Shown here: in pieces, positions 1-8,886 of the stretch | Numbering within the stretch: the stretch's first letter is position 1 | Layout of the letters: each line of letters starts with the position of its first letter | From: Methylotetracoccus oryzae | GTDB taxonomy: Bacteria; Pseudomonadota; Gammaproteobacteria; Methylococcales; Methylococcaceae | Direction of reading: 5' to 3' | DNA length: 64,000 nt | NCBI RefSeq assembly: GCF_006175985.1 | Contig: NZ_SRSH01000004.1 | Location: 62,001-126,000 of the forward strand | Translations under genes and position numbers: made by a program | The notes under the pieces: generated by a model | What the model was told of the DNA's origin: nothing | What the model saw: the letters and a program-made list of their open reading frames with translations, nothing else | The model's database searches: none

Positions 1-209
1 GGGTCGGGCCCGAGGCCGCGCCACTGCTGCAGGACGCCTTGCGCGATCAGGATCCCTCAGTCCGGCTGATGGCAGTCAGCAGCGCGTGGAACGACGACAC
101 CGGCGCCGCGCTGTTGCGCGCCGCAGCGGCCGACCCGGACGAAACTGTCAGGACGCTTGCCGCGCTGAAGCTGGAGGAACGCGGCGAAGCCACGGAGGAG
201 CAGCAGTAG
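1..209 (+). CDS. HEAT-repeat protein, C-terminal fragment (5' end outside the window)
   Basis: The frame is open from the left edge and ends at TAG 207-209, leaving about 68 visible residues. They form two HEAT-like helical units (LLQDALRDQDPSVRLMAV, then DPDETVRTLAALKLEE). HEAT repeats are protein-interaction scaffolds; no catalytic role can be assigned. The fragment matches the C-terminus of the STN-HEAT protein at 10108-11073 (GMLQDALHDSDVSVRLMAV, DADETVREFAAMRLRE), so the two are paralogues. Each is followed on its own strand by a small exported protein of one family, so the gene pair is duplicated. A GC-rich hairpin (stems 228-233 and 240-245) follows the stop codon without a T-run. Confidence 0.8.
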   Translation, partial: VGPEAAPLLQDALRDQDPSVRLMAVSSAWNDDTGAALLRAAAADPDETVRTLAALKLEERGEATEEQQ

Positions 210-394
210 ACCGCTGCCTCCGCGCAAGGGGGCCTGTGCGCCCCCGAAGCAAAAGGCCGGAGGATCCGGCCGGCCTCGCCGTCTCGAACGCGAGGTAAAG
301 GTAAGGCGAAACACCTCCCAGGCCTGGCGGCGCAGCATGAAATGACGCCGTTCTGGGGGCGCCAGAGATCGATGCACGATACACAGGAGGACAA

Positions 395-871
395 ATGAAA
401 TACGACATGTTCAAGATGGCCGCTTGCGGCAGCACGGCAGCCCTGCTGCTGACCTACGGTGCGGCAACCAGCGCCCACTCGATCAACAACGAGCCACTGG
501 GCAACGCCGGCAGTGCCCGGGATATCTACAGCGTGAGCTGCGAGAATGAAGAAGGCGGCGATACGCCGACCTTCCGCCTGTCCGCACGGGTGCGCGACAA
601 GGCACCGGTCGTTGCGCCGACCATCCGGGTGAGAATCACCAAGGGCACCCTGGCAAGAGCTGCGCAGGACAACAACGGCGATGGCAACACACAGTTCAGC
701 GGTTACGCCCGCGTCGAGGGCGGCAACGGCAATTACACCCTGTGGGTGGACAAAGTCGGCACCGTCAAAACGGGGGCGGAGATCTACGATCTGGAACTCC
801 ATTGCGAGGGCCCGGTGTCGTCAGGCTATATCCACACGGGAACGTTGATCACGAAAACTCAGAACCAGTAG
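395..871 (+). CDS. Small exported protein with predicted mature N-terminal histidine
   Basis: 158 aa. A strong ribosome binding site (AGGAGG) lies 5 bases before the ATG. The N-terminus is a Sec-type signal peptide with likely cleavage after TSA, leaving mature residue 1 as His (HSINNEPLG). Two Cys in the mature part (near VSC and LHC) could form a disulfide. It is a divergent paralogue of the protein at 9440-9880: both have an AHS start, an ARDxYxVxC block, an APVxAPxIRxxxxKG block and a late HC. The family is not one I can name. A free N-terminal His is a copper-ligand feature in several known periplasmic families, so a metal role is possible but only inferred. It follows the HEAT gene by 185 bp. 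Confidence 0.85.
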   Translation: MKYDMFKMAACGSTAALLLTYGAATSAHSINNEPLGNAGSARDIYSVSCENEEGGDTPTFRLSARVRDKAPVVAPTIRVRITKGTLARAAQDNNGDGNTQFSGYARVEGGNGNYTLWVDKVGTVKTGAEIYDLELHCEGPVSSGYIHTGTLITKTQNQ

Positions 872-896
872 GCACCGAGTTTTCCTGGCCTTGTAC

Positions 897-927
897 AGCG
901 GCGGCAGAGTCACCCGGCTCCGCCGCT
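897..927 (+). terminator. Hairpin after the small exported protein gene
   Basis: An 8-bp perfect stem, AGCGGCGG (897-904) with CCGCCGCT (920-927), lies 26 bases after the stop at 871. The downstream T-run is weak (TTCCTC), so this could be a weak intrinsic terminator or a transcript-stabilising hairpin. Confidence 0.4.
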
Positions 928-1005
928 TCCTCAACAACGGATTTGACGGCTTTCATGGCGTCACGCGCCTGATCACGCCCCACGACCTCCAGGATACCGA
1001 GCGAA

Positions 1006-1488
1006 GTGGCTGACCGAGACAGGATCAGGCTGCGCGCGAGAGTTGAGTGGCTCGCGGCCACCATTGCGGTGACCGCACCGCAAACGACAACGCAGGCCGC
1101 CCCACCTGCCATGGACCCGGCTTACGCAGCGGAGTGTGGCAGTTGCCATGTCCCCTATGCGGCCGGCCTGCTGCCAGCCGAGGACTGGAAAACCCTGCTG
1201 AAAGGGTTGGCGAAGCATTTCGGCAGCGATGCGTCGATGGACGACAAGGACCTCGCGCCGATACGGCTTTATCTGCTGAAGAACGCCCGGAAAGGCCCGT
1301 CGGCCGCTCCGTCCGGCGCATCCGAACCCAGGATCACTGCCACGTCCTGGTTCAAGGCCACGCATCGCGACGCGGCACGCGGCCACTGGCCCGAGCACAA
1401 ATCGGCAGCGAATTGCGAGGCCTGCCATCCGTCCGCCAAGGACGGTCGCTATCGCGAACTGAGCGATCCGCTGTACGGCATCGACTGA
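1006..1488 (+). CDS. Diheme cytochrome c (DHC family)
   Basis: 160 aa with two c-type heme sites, CGSCH near residue 44 and CEACH near residue 140. Spacing and flanks (LLPAEDWKTLLKGLAKHFG, then SWFKATHRD) fit the DHC dihaem cytochrome c family, which are periplasmic electron carriers. The start is GTG; an in-frame stop lies at 970-972, so translation must begin between 973 and here, and an AGGA sits 11 bases upstream. The N-terminus has only a short weak hydrophobic stretch (WLAATIAVTAP) instead of a textbook signal peptide, although heme attachment requires export. It stands alone, with no partner oxidoreductase beside it. The family is clear; the exact start is not. Confidence 0.85.
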   Translation: MADRDRIRLRARVEWLAATIAVTAPQTTTQAAPPAMDPAYAAECGSCHVPYAAGLLPAEDWKTLLKGLAKHFGSDASMDDKDLAPIRLYLLKNARKGPSAAPSGASEPRITATSWFKATHRDAARGHWPEHKSAANCEACHPSAKDGRYRELSDPLYGID

Positions 1489-1679
1489 TTCGTTCTCCGG
1501 CCCAGGCCGCGCGCAGGCGTTTCGTGCGCATGGCGCACGCTTATCTCTCGATTCTTCGCTTCGCAAGGGGCAGAATCCCCGACTGATCACCGGGAGGGTT
1601 GCGGGGAAGCCGTGCGCACGATATCACCACAGCAGAGGCATCTCGTGGCGTGCGCCATGCGCACGACATCACTGCCCTG

Positions 1680-2393
1680 TCAGGACGCACCTTTCGCGAG
1701 CAGTTTGACCAGTTCCGCCGCGGGCACGTAGCCCGGCAGCGCCACGCCCTCCTGCGTGACGATCAACGGTGTGCCCTGCATACCGAAGCGCTCACCCAAG
1801 GCCATGTGTTCGTCGACGGGATTGGCGCAGGTCTTTTTCGGGACATCCTGGCCACGCTTCGCCTGCGTCAGCGCGGCATTCCGGTCGTCCGCACACCAGA
1901 CCGAGACCGACTTGGCATAGGATTCGGACTCCTTGCCGGCACGCGGGTAGAACAGATAACGGATCTCGACGCCCTGGGCCAGATACTGATCGATCTCGCC
2001 GTGCAGCTTGCGGCAATAGCCACACTCGACGTCGGTGAACACCCATACGACGTAGCGCCCGATCTTGGGCTTGAACACGATCGTCCGGTCGCTGCCCAGT
2101 TTCTCCAAAGCCGCCTTGCGCAGACCCGCCAGCTTGACCTCGGTCAGATCCTTGCGCGTACCCAGTTCGACGAGATGGCCCTGAAACAGGTGCCGCCCAT
2201 CGTCGGACACGTAGATGATCTTGCCGTCAAGCGTCACTTCCTTGACGCCCGCGACAGCGGACGGGCGAATGGAGTCGATCTTGGCGGACGGAATCGCAGC
2301 CGTCAGCGCCTTGCGGATTGCCGCGTCCGTTCCGGCCAGAACCGGGTTGGCGGCGATCATCAGCGCGACGAAAAGCAAAGGCAATGCAGACAT
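1680..2393 (-). CDS. DsbC/DsbG-like periplasmic thiol:disulfide isomerase
   Basis: 237 aa from the chosen start. Residues 1-20 are a signal peptide ending VLA. The N-terminal region resembles the DsbC dimerisation domain (LDGKIIYVSDDGRHLFQGHL). The thioredoxin-fold part has the active site CGYC at about residues 124-127, plus a second Cys pair (WCADD and KKTCANP) and the cis-Pro loop (GTPLIV). DsbC-type enzymes reshuffle wrong disulfides in the periplasm, which fits the many Cys-containing exported proteins nearby. The start at 2393 has GAGAG 7-8 bases upstream; a longer frame to 2444 is open but lacks a ribosome binding site. In some bacteria dsbC homologues are used for cytochrome c or copper protein maturation. 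Confidence 0.93.
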   Translation of the reverse strand: MSALPLLFVALMIAANPVLAGTDAAIRKALTAAIPSAKIDSIRPSAVAGVKEVTLDGKIIYVSDDGRHLFQGHLVELGTRKDLTEVKLAGLRKAALEKLGSDRTIVFKPKIGRYVVWVFTDVECGYCRKLHGEIDQYLAQGVEIRYLFYPRAGKESESYAKSVSVWCADDRNAALTQAKRGQDVPKKTCANPVDEHMALGERFGMQGTPLIVTQEGVALPGYVPAAELVKLLAKGAS

Positions 2394-2558
2394 ACGAACT
2401 CTCGTTTTAGAGGGGTGAGGGAGACAGGAGAGCACGAACGGCACCCGTTACTCAACCGATAGGAGGCGGCGACCGTGAAGCCGCGAATGGGCACACCGAG
2501 GGAGTGCCCCGCGCTGCATCCGACTAGCGGCTCGCTGGCACAGAGGGCCCTGTAACGA

Positions 2559-2592
2559 AAAACGCCCCGACCCTTGCGGGGTCGAGGCGTCT
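2559..2592 (-). terminator. Intrinsic terminator of the exported-protein gene at 2638-3414
   Basis: Stem arms ACGCC-C-CGACCC and GGGTCG-A-GGCGT (one mismatch) around a short loop. Read on the minus strand the stem is followed by a T-rich run (TTTTTCG), as in a rho-independent terminator. It sits about 45 bases after the minus-strand stop at 2638. Confidence 0.85.
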
Positions 2593-2637
2593 TTCATCGT
2601 CGCGATCAAACCGCGGCTTATGCCGCGGCCAGCCCGA

Positions 2638-3414
2638 TCAGAACGGGGCCGGATTCAGCGTGAACGCCGGATGCGGCAGGTACTTGTCGATATCGGCGCC
2701 ACTCGGCATGACGGCGACTTCGTAACCGGTGCCGCAGGCAACCGGATCGAACTCCAGGTTGTTCACGGTCAGAGTGGTCCAGTAGCTCGGCTGAATGACG
2801 TCCGGATCGGTGAACTTCGTCGTTCCGGTTTCGGCCGTGAACCACCAGTCGGCGCGGTTGTTGTCCGGATCGTTCGCCTCGTTGCTCTTCTTGCACCAGT
2901 TGGCCACCGCCATCCGGATACGCAGCTTCGAGACGCACTTGTCGACGATCTTCGGCGCGGAGACGCGGAACTGCGTCAGACCGTAGAGGGTGGTGTCGAT
3001 CTTGCCCTTCTTCCAGTTGATGGCATGCACCACACCCAGTTCGTCGGCTTCCTCGTTCTGCACGGCAAAGACGGACGAATCCTGAATGCCGGCCACGGCC
3101 AGATTGATCGACGGCGCGCCGATCACGTCCTGTGCGGTGGTCGGGGTGTTGACGGCACCCAGCTTGACCCATACAGCGCTTTCGCCGTACGGAAACACCG
3201 CCGACTGGCCGATGACCGGAATGGGCTCAGCGCCTTCACCCGCCGCGCAACCGTGCGTGATCGTGAACGCGTTGTAGCTTGCCGCGCCGGACAGCGAGGT
3301 CACATCGACCGTGTCGCGGACACCCGTGTGGGCGAATGCGCCCTGGCTGGCCGCGATCAATCCCGCCGCAACGGAGTACGCTGCGAGTTTCTTGGTGGTC
3401 ATTTGGAAAGACAT
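2638..3414 (-). CDS. Exported protein with predicted mature N-terminal histidine, possibly YcnI-like
   Basis: 258 aa. A strong AAGGAG lies 6-7 bases before the ATG. The signal peptide ends GAFA and the predicted mature protein begins HTGVRD. A motif THGC with a following PVIGQSAVFP is reminiscent of the copper-binding YcnI/DUF1775 proteins, which also use the mature N-terminal His, but the resemblance is remote. Other Cys residues (DKC, NWCKK, VACGTG) suggest disulfides. The end, with CGTGYEVAVMPSGADIDKYL, aligns with CGGTGFSVTVWPSNEDIDQN in the divergent gene at 4030-4800, so the two are distant paralogues. Function unknown; metal handling at the cell surface is an inference. Confidence 0.85.
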   Translation of the reverse strand: MSFQMTTKKLAAYSVAAGLIAASQGAFAHTGVRDTVDVTSLSGAASYNAFTITHGCAAGEGAEPIPVIGQSAVFPYGESAVWVKLGAVNTPTTAQDVIGAPSINLAVAGIQDSSVFAVQNEEADELGVVHAINWKKGKIDTTLYGLTQFRVSAPKIVDKCVSKLRIRMAVANWCKKSNEANDPDNNRADWWFTAETGTTKFTDPDVIQPSYWTTLTVNNLEFDPVACGTGYEVAVMPSGADIDKYLPHPAFTLNPAPF

Positions 3415-4029
3415 TCAGTTCTCCTTCGGTTTCCCGGATTTTTCTTACGATTCCCGTTCGGCAGCAAAGCAGCCGTGCCGCACGAACCGGGGAGGTTCCC
3501 CCGTGCACCGAGTCGCCCCGACCCGGCCGCACCACATGTCTGCAGCGCCCTGCAAGAAGGGCAGGAAGCATGCCAGATGGTCGGAAGCCTTATTTACAAT
3601 GACTTACCTTTAATCACTCCCGCCGATGCGATTGCGACTGTGGCAGATGCCTCGCCGGTGCGCGAAATGCCACCACACTAAATGCGTGGTTATTTGCTCG
3701 GCCTTGGGTCAAGTGCCCGCAAGGCCGTGACCAGAGAAGAGCTCCGGTCAGCATGAAGCGGCCGGGAAGTGACCAACGGTTCACGCCGGCACGCCCAAAC
3801 GCCTGCCCTATCAGGCGTCCGCCGGATCCGTCAGGCCGCCTGGAGCCGAATCCGGAACACCGTTCAAACTGCCGCCCACCGCGGACGGGCACCAGACCCC
3901 GAGAGCCGATCCACTGGCGCGCATTGTGCAGTACGTAATCGGCATGACCCGAGCGAACGTCCCGACCACGGTCCGGGGGCACTGGCGGCGGGGTCGCGCT
4001 CATCTTCCTGTGCCAGAGAAAAATAAGCC
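3415..4029. promoter_or_regulatory. Divergent intergenic region between two related exported-protein genes
   Basis: 615 bp separate two genes transcribed outward (minus at 3414, plus at 4030), so promoters for both must lie here. The stretch around 3590-3640 is AT-richer than its surroundings, but I cannot assign convincing -35/-10 boxes. Short open frames across the region have no ribosome binding site or family resemblance. No repeat or RNA element recognised. Confidence 0.5.
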
Positions 4030-4800
4030 ATGTCCATTACCGATAACCTGAAGCGCCTATGTTGTTCCGCTCTTGTCCTTGCCCCGCTGGGCTGGACCTC
4101 GGCAGTCAACGCCCACCCCACGTTCGTCCCCACCGAAGTCCTCGAAGGCGTCACGACGAACGGGATGATCAAGCTGGCGCACGCCTGCGAGGAGAGCCAG
4201 CTTCCCCTCATCGCACTGAGCTACGTCGTGCCGACCGTCAACCCGTTCCTCGAACGCAGCGACGGCGGAACGATCAATGCGTTGACTGATGTGCTGCAAA
4301 ACGCCGGTCTGCAGAATTTCATCATCCCCTTCTACGATCGGGGCCTGTTCAAGCTGCATCGGCTACAGAAGGATGCGCTAGGCAATACGATCGGCTTCAA
4401 TAGCCGGAACGGCCGGCTCCCGCTCGGTTTTCCCGGCCAGGTACCGATCCAGATCGGCGCCCTGTTTTTCAACAGCGAGAGCTGCGCGAACGAAATCCGG
4501 ATCAAGGTGGCCGGCGCGGACATCTGCCGGAAGACAGCCGCGGTTCATGTCGGCGATGCAAACCTGTGGATACCCAATCGGACGCCCCGCTTTCCGGACG
4601 GAAACGTCCATGGCAGCAGCAAACGACTCAGACAGGGAGCACCCGTCACGCTGCGCGTCAAGCGCGACCTGACGAACAACCCGCTGCCGGCGGCGTGTGG
4701 TGGCACCGGGTTTTCCGTCACCGTCTGGCCGTCGAACGAAGACATCGATCAGAACGTGCCGATTTCTGGTTTCTGGCCAACCGAAGCAGCCGGCGGCTAA
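4030..4800 (+). CDS. Exported protein with predicted mature N-terminal histidine, paralogue of 2638-3414
   Basis: 256 aa. The signal peptide ends SAVNA and the predicted mature protein begins HPTFVP. Shared features with the divergent neighbour are the early H-x-C (LAHACEES against THGCAAG), a central NSESCANEIRIKVAGADIC segment matching the DKCVSKLRIRMAVANWC part of the other, and the closing CGGTGFSVTVWPS-EDID block. Four or more conserved Cys suggest disulfides. No catalytic motif is visible and I do not recognise a named family. The Shine-Dalgarno is weak (GAG 11-13 bases upstream). Pairing with a divergent paralogue suggests co-regulation from the shared upstream region. Confidence 0.85.
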   Translation: MSITDNLKRLCCSALVLAPLGWTSAVNAHPTFVPTEVLEGVTTNGMIKLAHACEESQLPLIALSYVVPTVNPFLERSDGGTINALTDVLQNAGLQNFIIPFYDRGLFKLHRLQKDALGNTIGFNSRNGRLPLGFPGQVPIQIGALFFNSESCANEIRIKVAGADICRKTAAVHVGDANLWIPNRTPRFPDGNVHGSSKRLRQGAPVTLRVKRDLTNNPLPAACGGTGFSVTVWPSNEDIDQNVPISGFWPTEAAGG

Positions 4801-4820
4801 GCCGGAACCGACGGGCCATC

Positions 4821-4855
4821 GCCGACGGCCGGGCTGCACGGGCTCCGCCGTCGGC
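4821..4855 (+). terminator. Strong hairpin between convergent genes
   Basis: A perfect 9-bp inverted repeat, GCCGACGGC (4821-4829) with GCCGTCGGC (4847-4855) and a 17-base loop, 20 bases after the plus-strand stop at 4800 and before the minus-strand apbE stop at 4982. It has no T-run, so it may be a processing or stability hairpin or a factor-assisted terminator. Confidence 0.45.
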
Positions 4856-4981
4856 TATCTCGGACCCGCGCGGACTCGCCGGTCCACGGCAGGGCTGTCA
4901 TAGCCGGTGCGCGAGGCGCCGTTCCGCGATGCGGGAAGATCGGGCGCCGCGGTCGAACTCCGCAACTGAGCGCCGGGATCT

Positions 4982-5917
4982 TCAGGATCCGTGCAAGAGC
5001 GAACCACCGACACGTCCGTCCACATCCACCCATAAATGGGGCAAGCCGAGTTGGTGCAGCCAGCGAGGACCCTCCGCCTCCTTGAGCATCGCGATCGTCG
5101 ACGCGCTGCCGGCGACGACGCAAAAATCCGCCACGACATTCACCGCCGCCAGGTGCCTGACGGGCCAACCGGTCTTCGGGTTGAGCACGTGCCCGTAGCG
5201 CACCCCATCCAGCACGATGCAGCGCTCGTAGTCACCGCTGCTGGCGAGGCCGCCCCGGTGCAGCAGCACGGTATCGAGCACACCGCCGGGATCCCGCGGA
5301 TGACGCAGCCCGATACGCCAGGGACTACCGTCCGGATGCGGGCCGATGATCCGGATGTCGCCCCCCAGGTTGATGACGCCATGGCCTAAACCGTGCTCGC
5401 GGCACAGTGCCGCCGCGCGATCGACGGCATATTCCTTGACCACACCGCCGAAGTCGATCTCCATACCGGGACATGGAAAAGCCAGGAGTGGCGGCTCCCA
5501 GCGCAACTTGTGCCAGCCGACCCGATCCAGCAGCGCGTTTACCGCCGCCGGGTCCGGCAAGCCGGCGTCGGCGCCGAACCGCCACACCTGACGCAGCAGA
5601 CCCGAGGTGATGTCGAACAGACCGTCGCTCTCGCGGTAGGCGGTCGCGGCATAGTTCAGCAGACCGGCGGTTTCCGCGTCGACCTCGATGGAATCGCCGG
5701 CGGCCGCGGCCCGATTGATTTCCGACAGGAAGCTGTCGGGGCGATAACGCGAATACAACGCCTCGAGGCGCTGCACGTCCGCAATGACGACCGCCGCAAC
5801 GCGCTGCCCCTCGCCCTCGGTCGCGGCATAGAGCTGGATGTCACAGGGCGACCCCATCGCCTTGAAGCGTTGGCGATACAGGCCCTTGGCGGCCGTCTTC
5901 TTCAAGCACACCCTCAC
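4982..5917 (-). CDS. apbE: FAD:protein FMN transferase
   Basis: 311 aa, the normal length for ApbE. Recognisable blocks are FKAMGSPCDIQLY, YSRYRPDSFLSEIN, the nucleotide/Mg-binding EIDFGGVVKEYAVDRA, INLGGDIRIIG, and SSGDYERC followed by GHVLNPKTGWP. ApbE uses FAD and Mg2+ to attach FMN covalently to Thr or Ser of a target protein, usually in the periplasm. Here the usual KG after the GG is KE. No clear signal peptide is seen at the chosen start. It is last in the TlpA-DUF4266-DUF3570-apbE series, 84 bp after the outer-membrane gene. No protein with an obvious flavinylation motif lies in the window, so its target is unknown. Confidence 0.95.
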   Translation of the reverse strand: MRVCLKKTAAKGLYRQRFKAMGSPCDIQLYAATEGEGQRVAAVVIADVQRLEALYSRYRPDSFLSEINRAAAAGDSIEVDAETAGLLNYAATAYRESDGLFDITSGLLRQVWRFGADAGLPDPAAVNALLDRVGWHKLRWEPPLLAFPCPGMEIDFGGVVKEYAVDRAAALCREHGLGHGVINLGGDIRIIGPHPDGSPWRIGLRHPRDPGGVLDTVLLHRGGLASSGDYERCIVLDGVRYGHVLNPKTGWPVRHLAAVNVVADFCVVAGSASTIAMLKEAEGPRWLHQLGLPHLWVDVDGRVGGSLLHGS

Positions 5918-6001
5918 GCCGACAGGAACGGAACCGGCCCAGGCCCACGAGGCGGGGCAGCCGCGGGACAGGCGGGCATCAAGCGCCCGCAGCAGCGGAA
6001 T

Positions 6002-8590
6002 CTAGAACTCAAGACTCCAGGTCGCCGACAGCATGCCGTTCGGCTTGAGCTGATAACCGTTGACGTTGGCCTCCACCGGCTGCAGCCACTCGACGCTCAG
6101 GCCGTTGCCCTTGAACGGGCCGTCCTTGACGAGGAGATTCAAGCCGAAGCCGACATCCCAGTAGCGACCACCGTAGTTTTGCGGAAAGTCCTGGGGACCC
6201 GCCGTGAAGAAAGAATCCGTGTAGCCACCGACGATGGCGTACTGGCGGGTGTAGGCGCCGCGCACGTTGGCTGACATCCAGTCGAGTAGCTGATAGCTGG
6301 TCCACCCCGTCCACTGCCACTGGTCCCCGAGGCGATAGCCGGCATTGTTGCGGTCGCCGCTGGGGCGCTTGATGCCGCTGAACTGGCTGCCCCACGACCA
6401 ACCGCCTTCGTAGTGCCCCGTGTAGGTCAGGCTGGGACGGAAATCCCAGGTCCCGCTGCCGAGTTGCATCATGTAGTGGTTGTAGTAGTCACCGCTGACT
6501 TTCTGCCCGATGTCGCCGGTGGGCGCGCTGAAGCCTAGCGTAAGGTGCATGTGATGGCCGTCGATGTCGAACAGCTTGCCCATCGCATAGAAACCGGTAT
6601 CGCCGACACCGCCGGACGCCGTCGGCCGGTCACCCGTGCCGTGACCATGGTGGTGACCGCCACCGGCGCCGGGCGGCGCCCCTTCGAGTTCCCGCATCGA
6701 CATGCTCATGTTCATGAAGGTCGGCATCAGCATCAGGTTCAGCCAGTCGGTCGGCGCATACATGATGTCGAGCATGTGCATGTGCATGTTCATCTCGCGC
6801 GGAGCACTGCCACATTTGTAGATCACGCAACCGTTGTTAACCACTTCAAGGTCGCTGACCGGGTGCGAGCCGTGGATCAGGTTTCCGCTCTGCAGGTTCC
6901 ACATGTAGCGGTAGCCCACCATGAACTTGTCGGGCTCGTCCAGCATATGGGCGAACATGACGCCAGCGGGAAAGGCGCTGTGCAGGTGATGCCCTTCATG
7001 CCCCATATGTCCCGCATGCGGATCCTCCGCCGCGGCCGACAGCGAGGCCGGTGCCGACAGGTCGACCTTCATGGCCAGATTCAGCAAATAGAAGTTGAAA
7101 TTGGCGAAGGCCTGCTCGCCACCGCCGCCCAGCTTCATGGAGCCGGCATGGCTGTAGTATTCCAGACCCGCCTGCACCGCGACGCCGCGGCTGAACTGCT
7201 TGGCAACGGTCACACCGCCGCTGACCGCTCCATAGCCGGACAGCCGATAGTCGCTGGACCAGTTGTTCGGAAAGTCCAGCATGTCGGTGTCGCCCCGGGC
7301 GATCTGGCGGAACTCCTGGTAGTCGAGGGTCTGATCCAGCACGAAATAGGGACTGTAGAAATACGCCGCACCCTGTGTGTAATACCGGATGCGCGGTGTG
7401 ATCATCCATCCGCGGCCAGCAGGCTGCTCCCAGGCCGCTTCAAAGGTATGCGCATTGATGCCCCAGTCGTCCGAGTAAAAGCGGTAATCCGCATGCAGCG
7501 AGGCATCGAACCAGTCGATGTAGCGTACATAGCCAAGGCTCAAGTTGACCTGGTCGCGCAAGCGAGGCCGGTTGTCGTACTCAGCCACGGCAACGGATGA
7601 GAGCAAACCGGTCGTGGGGTCGGGCGAGTTCAACTGTCTCGCGACAACCGGAGCGAAGAACAGCGATTGCTTGTATGGATTCGACAGATATCCGGTACTG
7701 TGAGTAAAGCCCACGTTGGCCGACAGCGTCGAACTCTTGTCCAGGACCTGAACCAGTCGGGCCCCGAGCGCGCCATCCTGCCGGGTGCCCTCGATGGTTG
7801 GCTGCTCTGGCGCCTTGCTCCCGACCACCCCATAAGCAAAGCGCTGGGCGCTGATGGAACTGTTCGTGTAGCTGCCGCCGAAGGTCAGGGTAGTCGCCTT
7901 CTGGTTGAAGTCGAGACGCCCACCCAGGTTGGCAAACCAGACGTCGAAATCGTTTTCGATCGACACGCCGCCACCGCCACTGACGGCCGCCTCGTCCCAG
8001 TCGTAGGAAAGATTGAAATCGCCCTGACGGCGGATCTCGGGCGAGGCATAGGCCATGACTTGTACCGTCTCCGGGGTCACGAACTGTTGCCCGGTGGTCG
8101 GATCCAGAAAGACCGCCACGCCCTTGTCCGGGTCGAAGCTGCTCAAAGAATTGGCGACTTCCCAGAAAGCCGACGCGCCGACGATGTTGTCGACCCGCGT
8201 CAAGGAGCCTGCCGGCGCAGCTGCGATCGGCGTCGCGCCCGCCCAGGTGTCTTCCTGGTAGTTGAACAGCACGCGCATGCGGTCCATCAGACGCGCCCCG
8301 GCGAACGCCTGGATCGTATCGACCTGGATGCTGTTCCCGGTTTCGCGGAAATGGCTGCCGGCCCCGCCACCTTCCTGGTAGTGACCGTACTGAAAACCCG
8401 CCTCATCACCCTCGGCGCCCTGTGCGGCCGACGGCACCAGCCCCGGCAGCGCCAGCGCCGCAGCCGTCAGCGCCTGCAGCGACGGCGCAGAGCAAGGCGG
8501 CGTTCTTGATTCGGCGCGCGAAATGCTGGGCGACGACGGCCGTACAGATCCGCGCAGGTGGCGCATCGCGGCCCGCAAACGTTTGGACAT
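6002..8590 (-). CDS. DUF3570 outer-membrane protein fused to a Met/His-rich barrel domain
   Basis: 862 aa. After an N-terminal export signal (ALALPGLVPSAAQGAE) the first half (about 50-520) has the DUF3570 pattern of alternating beta strands (FQYGHYQEGG, NYQEDTWAGATP, RFYSDDWGI). The second half (about 545-862) is a second barrel-like domain with dense His and Met clusters: HAGHMGHEGHHLHS, MNMHMHMLDIMY, MNMSMSM, GHHHGHGTGD. It ends in a C-terminal aromatic (WSLEF) as outer-membrane barrels do. Clusters of this kind bind Cu(I)/Cu(II) in copper-resistance proteins. Standalone DUF3570 proteins are about half this length, so this looks like a fusion of two barrels. It sits between the DUF4266 lipoprotein and apbE in one operon. 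Role inferred: metal-linked outer-membrane function. Confidence 0.88.
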   Translation of the reverse strand: MSKRLRAAMRHLRGSVRPSSPSISRAESRTPPCSAPSLQALTAAALALPGLVPSAAQGAEGDEAGFQYGHYQEGGGAGSHFRETGNSIQVDTIQAFAGARLMDRMRVLFNYQEDTWAGATPIAAAPAGSLTRVDNIVGASAFWEVANSLSSFDPDKGVAVFLDPTTGQQFVTPETVQVMAYASPEIRRQGDFNLSYDWDEAAVSGGGGVSIENDFDVWFANLGGRLDFNQKATTLTFGGSYTNSSISAQRFAYGVVGSKAPEQPTIEGTRQDGALGARLVQVLDKSSTLSANVGFTHSTGYLSNPYKQSLFFAPVVARQLNSPDPTTGLLSSVAVAEYDNRPRLRDQVNLSLGYVRYIDWFDASLHADYRFYSDDWGINAHTFEAAWEQPAGRGWMITPRIRYYTQGAAYFYSPYFVLDQTLDYQEFRQIARGDTDMLDFPNNWSSDYRLSGYGAVSGGVTVAKQFSRGVAVQAGLEYYSHAGSMKLGGGGEQAFANFNFYLLNLAMKVDLSAPASLSAAAEDPHAGHMGHEGHHLHSAFPAGVMFAHMLDEPDKFMVGYRYMWNLQSGNLIHGSHPVSDLEVVNNGCVIYKCGSAPREMNMHMHMLDIMYAPTDWLNLMLMPTFMNMSMSMRELEGAPPGAGGGHHHGHGTGDRPTASGGVGDTGFYAMGKLFDIDGHHMHLTLGFSAPTGDIGQKVSGDYYNHYMMQLGSGTWDFRPSLTYTGHYEGGWSWGSQFSGIKRPSGDRNNAGYRLGDQWQWTGWTSYQLLDWMSANVRGAYTRQYAIVGGYTDSFFTAGPQDFPQNYGGRYWDVGFGLNLLVKDGPFKGNGLSVEWLQPVEANVNGYQLKPNGMLSATWSLEF

Positions 8591-8652
8591 GGTGGGAGGA
8601 ATCGCGTTAACCGGCGCCTATCGCAGCGTGCACTGCCGCCACATTCCCTGAC

Positions 8653-8886
8653 TCAGTAGCAACCACAGCCGGCTCCGGCACCGGGACCTGTGGCTTCGCC
8701 CCATCCGGCCGCGGACTCGCGACTGCGGTAGGCGTGGACGCGCAGCGAACGCTGCGCGGGATTGGGCTCCAGCGCCATCTGGGGCTTGGCGAGAGTCCCT
8801 CGTTCCCAGGGCGCCACCGGCGCGCAGGCCGACAATAGCCAGATCAGGCCGGTCAGCCCCATCGACGATAGGCGCTTGCCCCTCAC
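8653..8886 (-). CDS. DUF4266 small lipoprotein
   Basis: 77 aa. The signal sequence ends in a lipobox LSAC, so the mature protein should be lipid-anchored at that Cys. The body carries the DUF4266 signature PWERGTLAKPQMAL and ends in a Gly-rich tail with GAGAGCGCY, typical of the family. DUF4266 genes regularly sit beside DUF3570 and thioredoxin genes. Its start overlaps the end of the TlpA gene by 4 bases (8883-8886), implying translational coupling. The Cys pair at the C-terminus could be a metal or thioredoxin partner site; this is inference. Confidence 0.92.
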   Translation of the reverse strand: MRGKRLSSMGLTGLIWLLSACAPVAPWERGTLAKPQMALEPNPAQRSLRVHAYRSRESAAGWGEATGPGAGAGCGCY

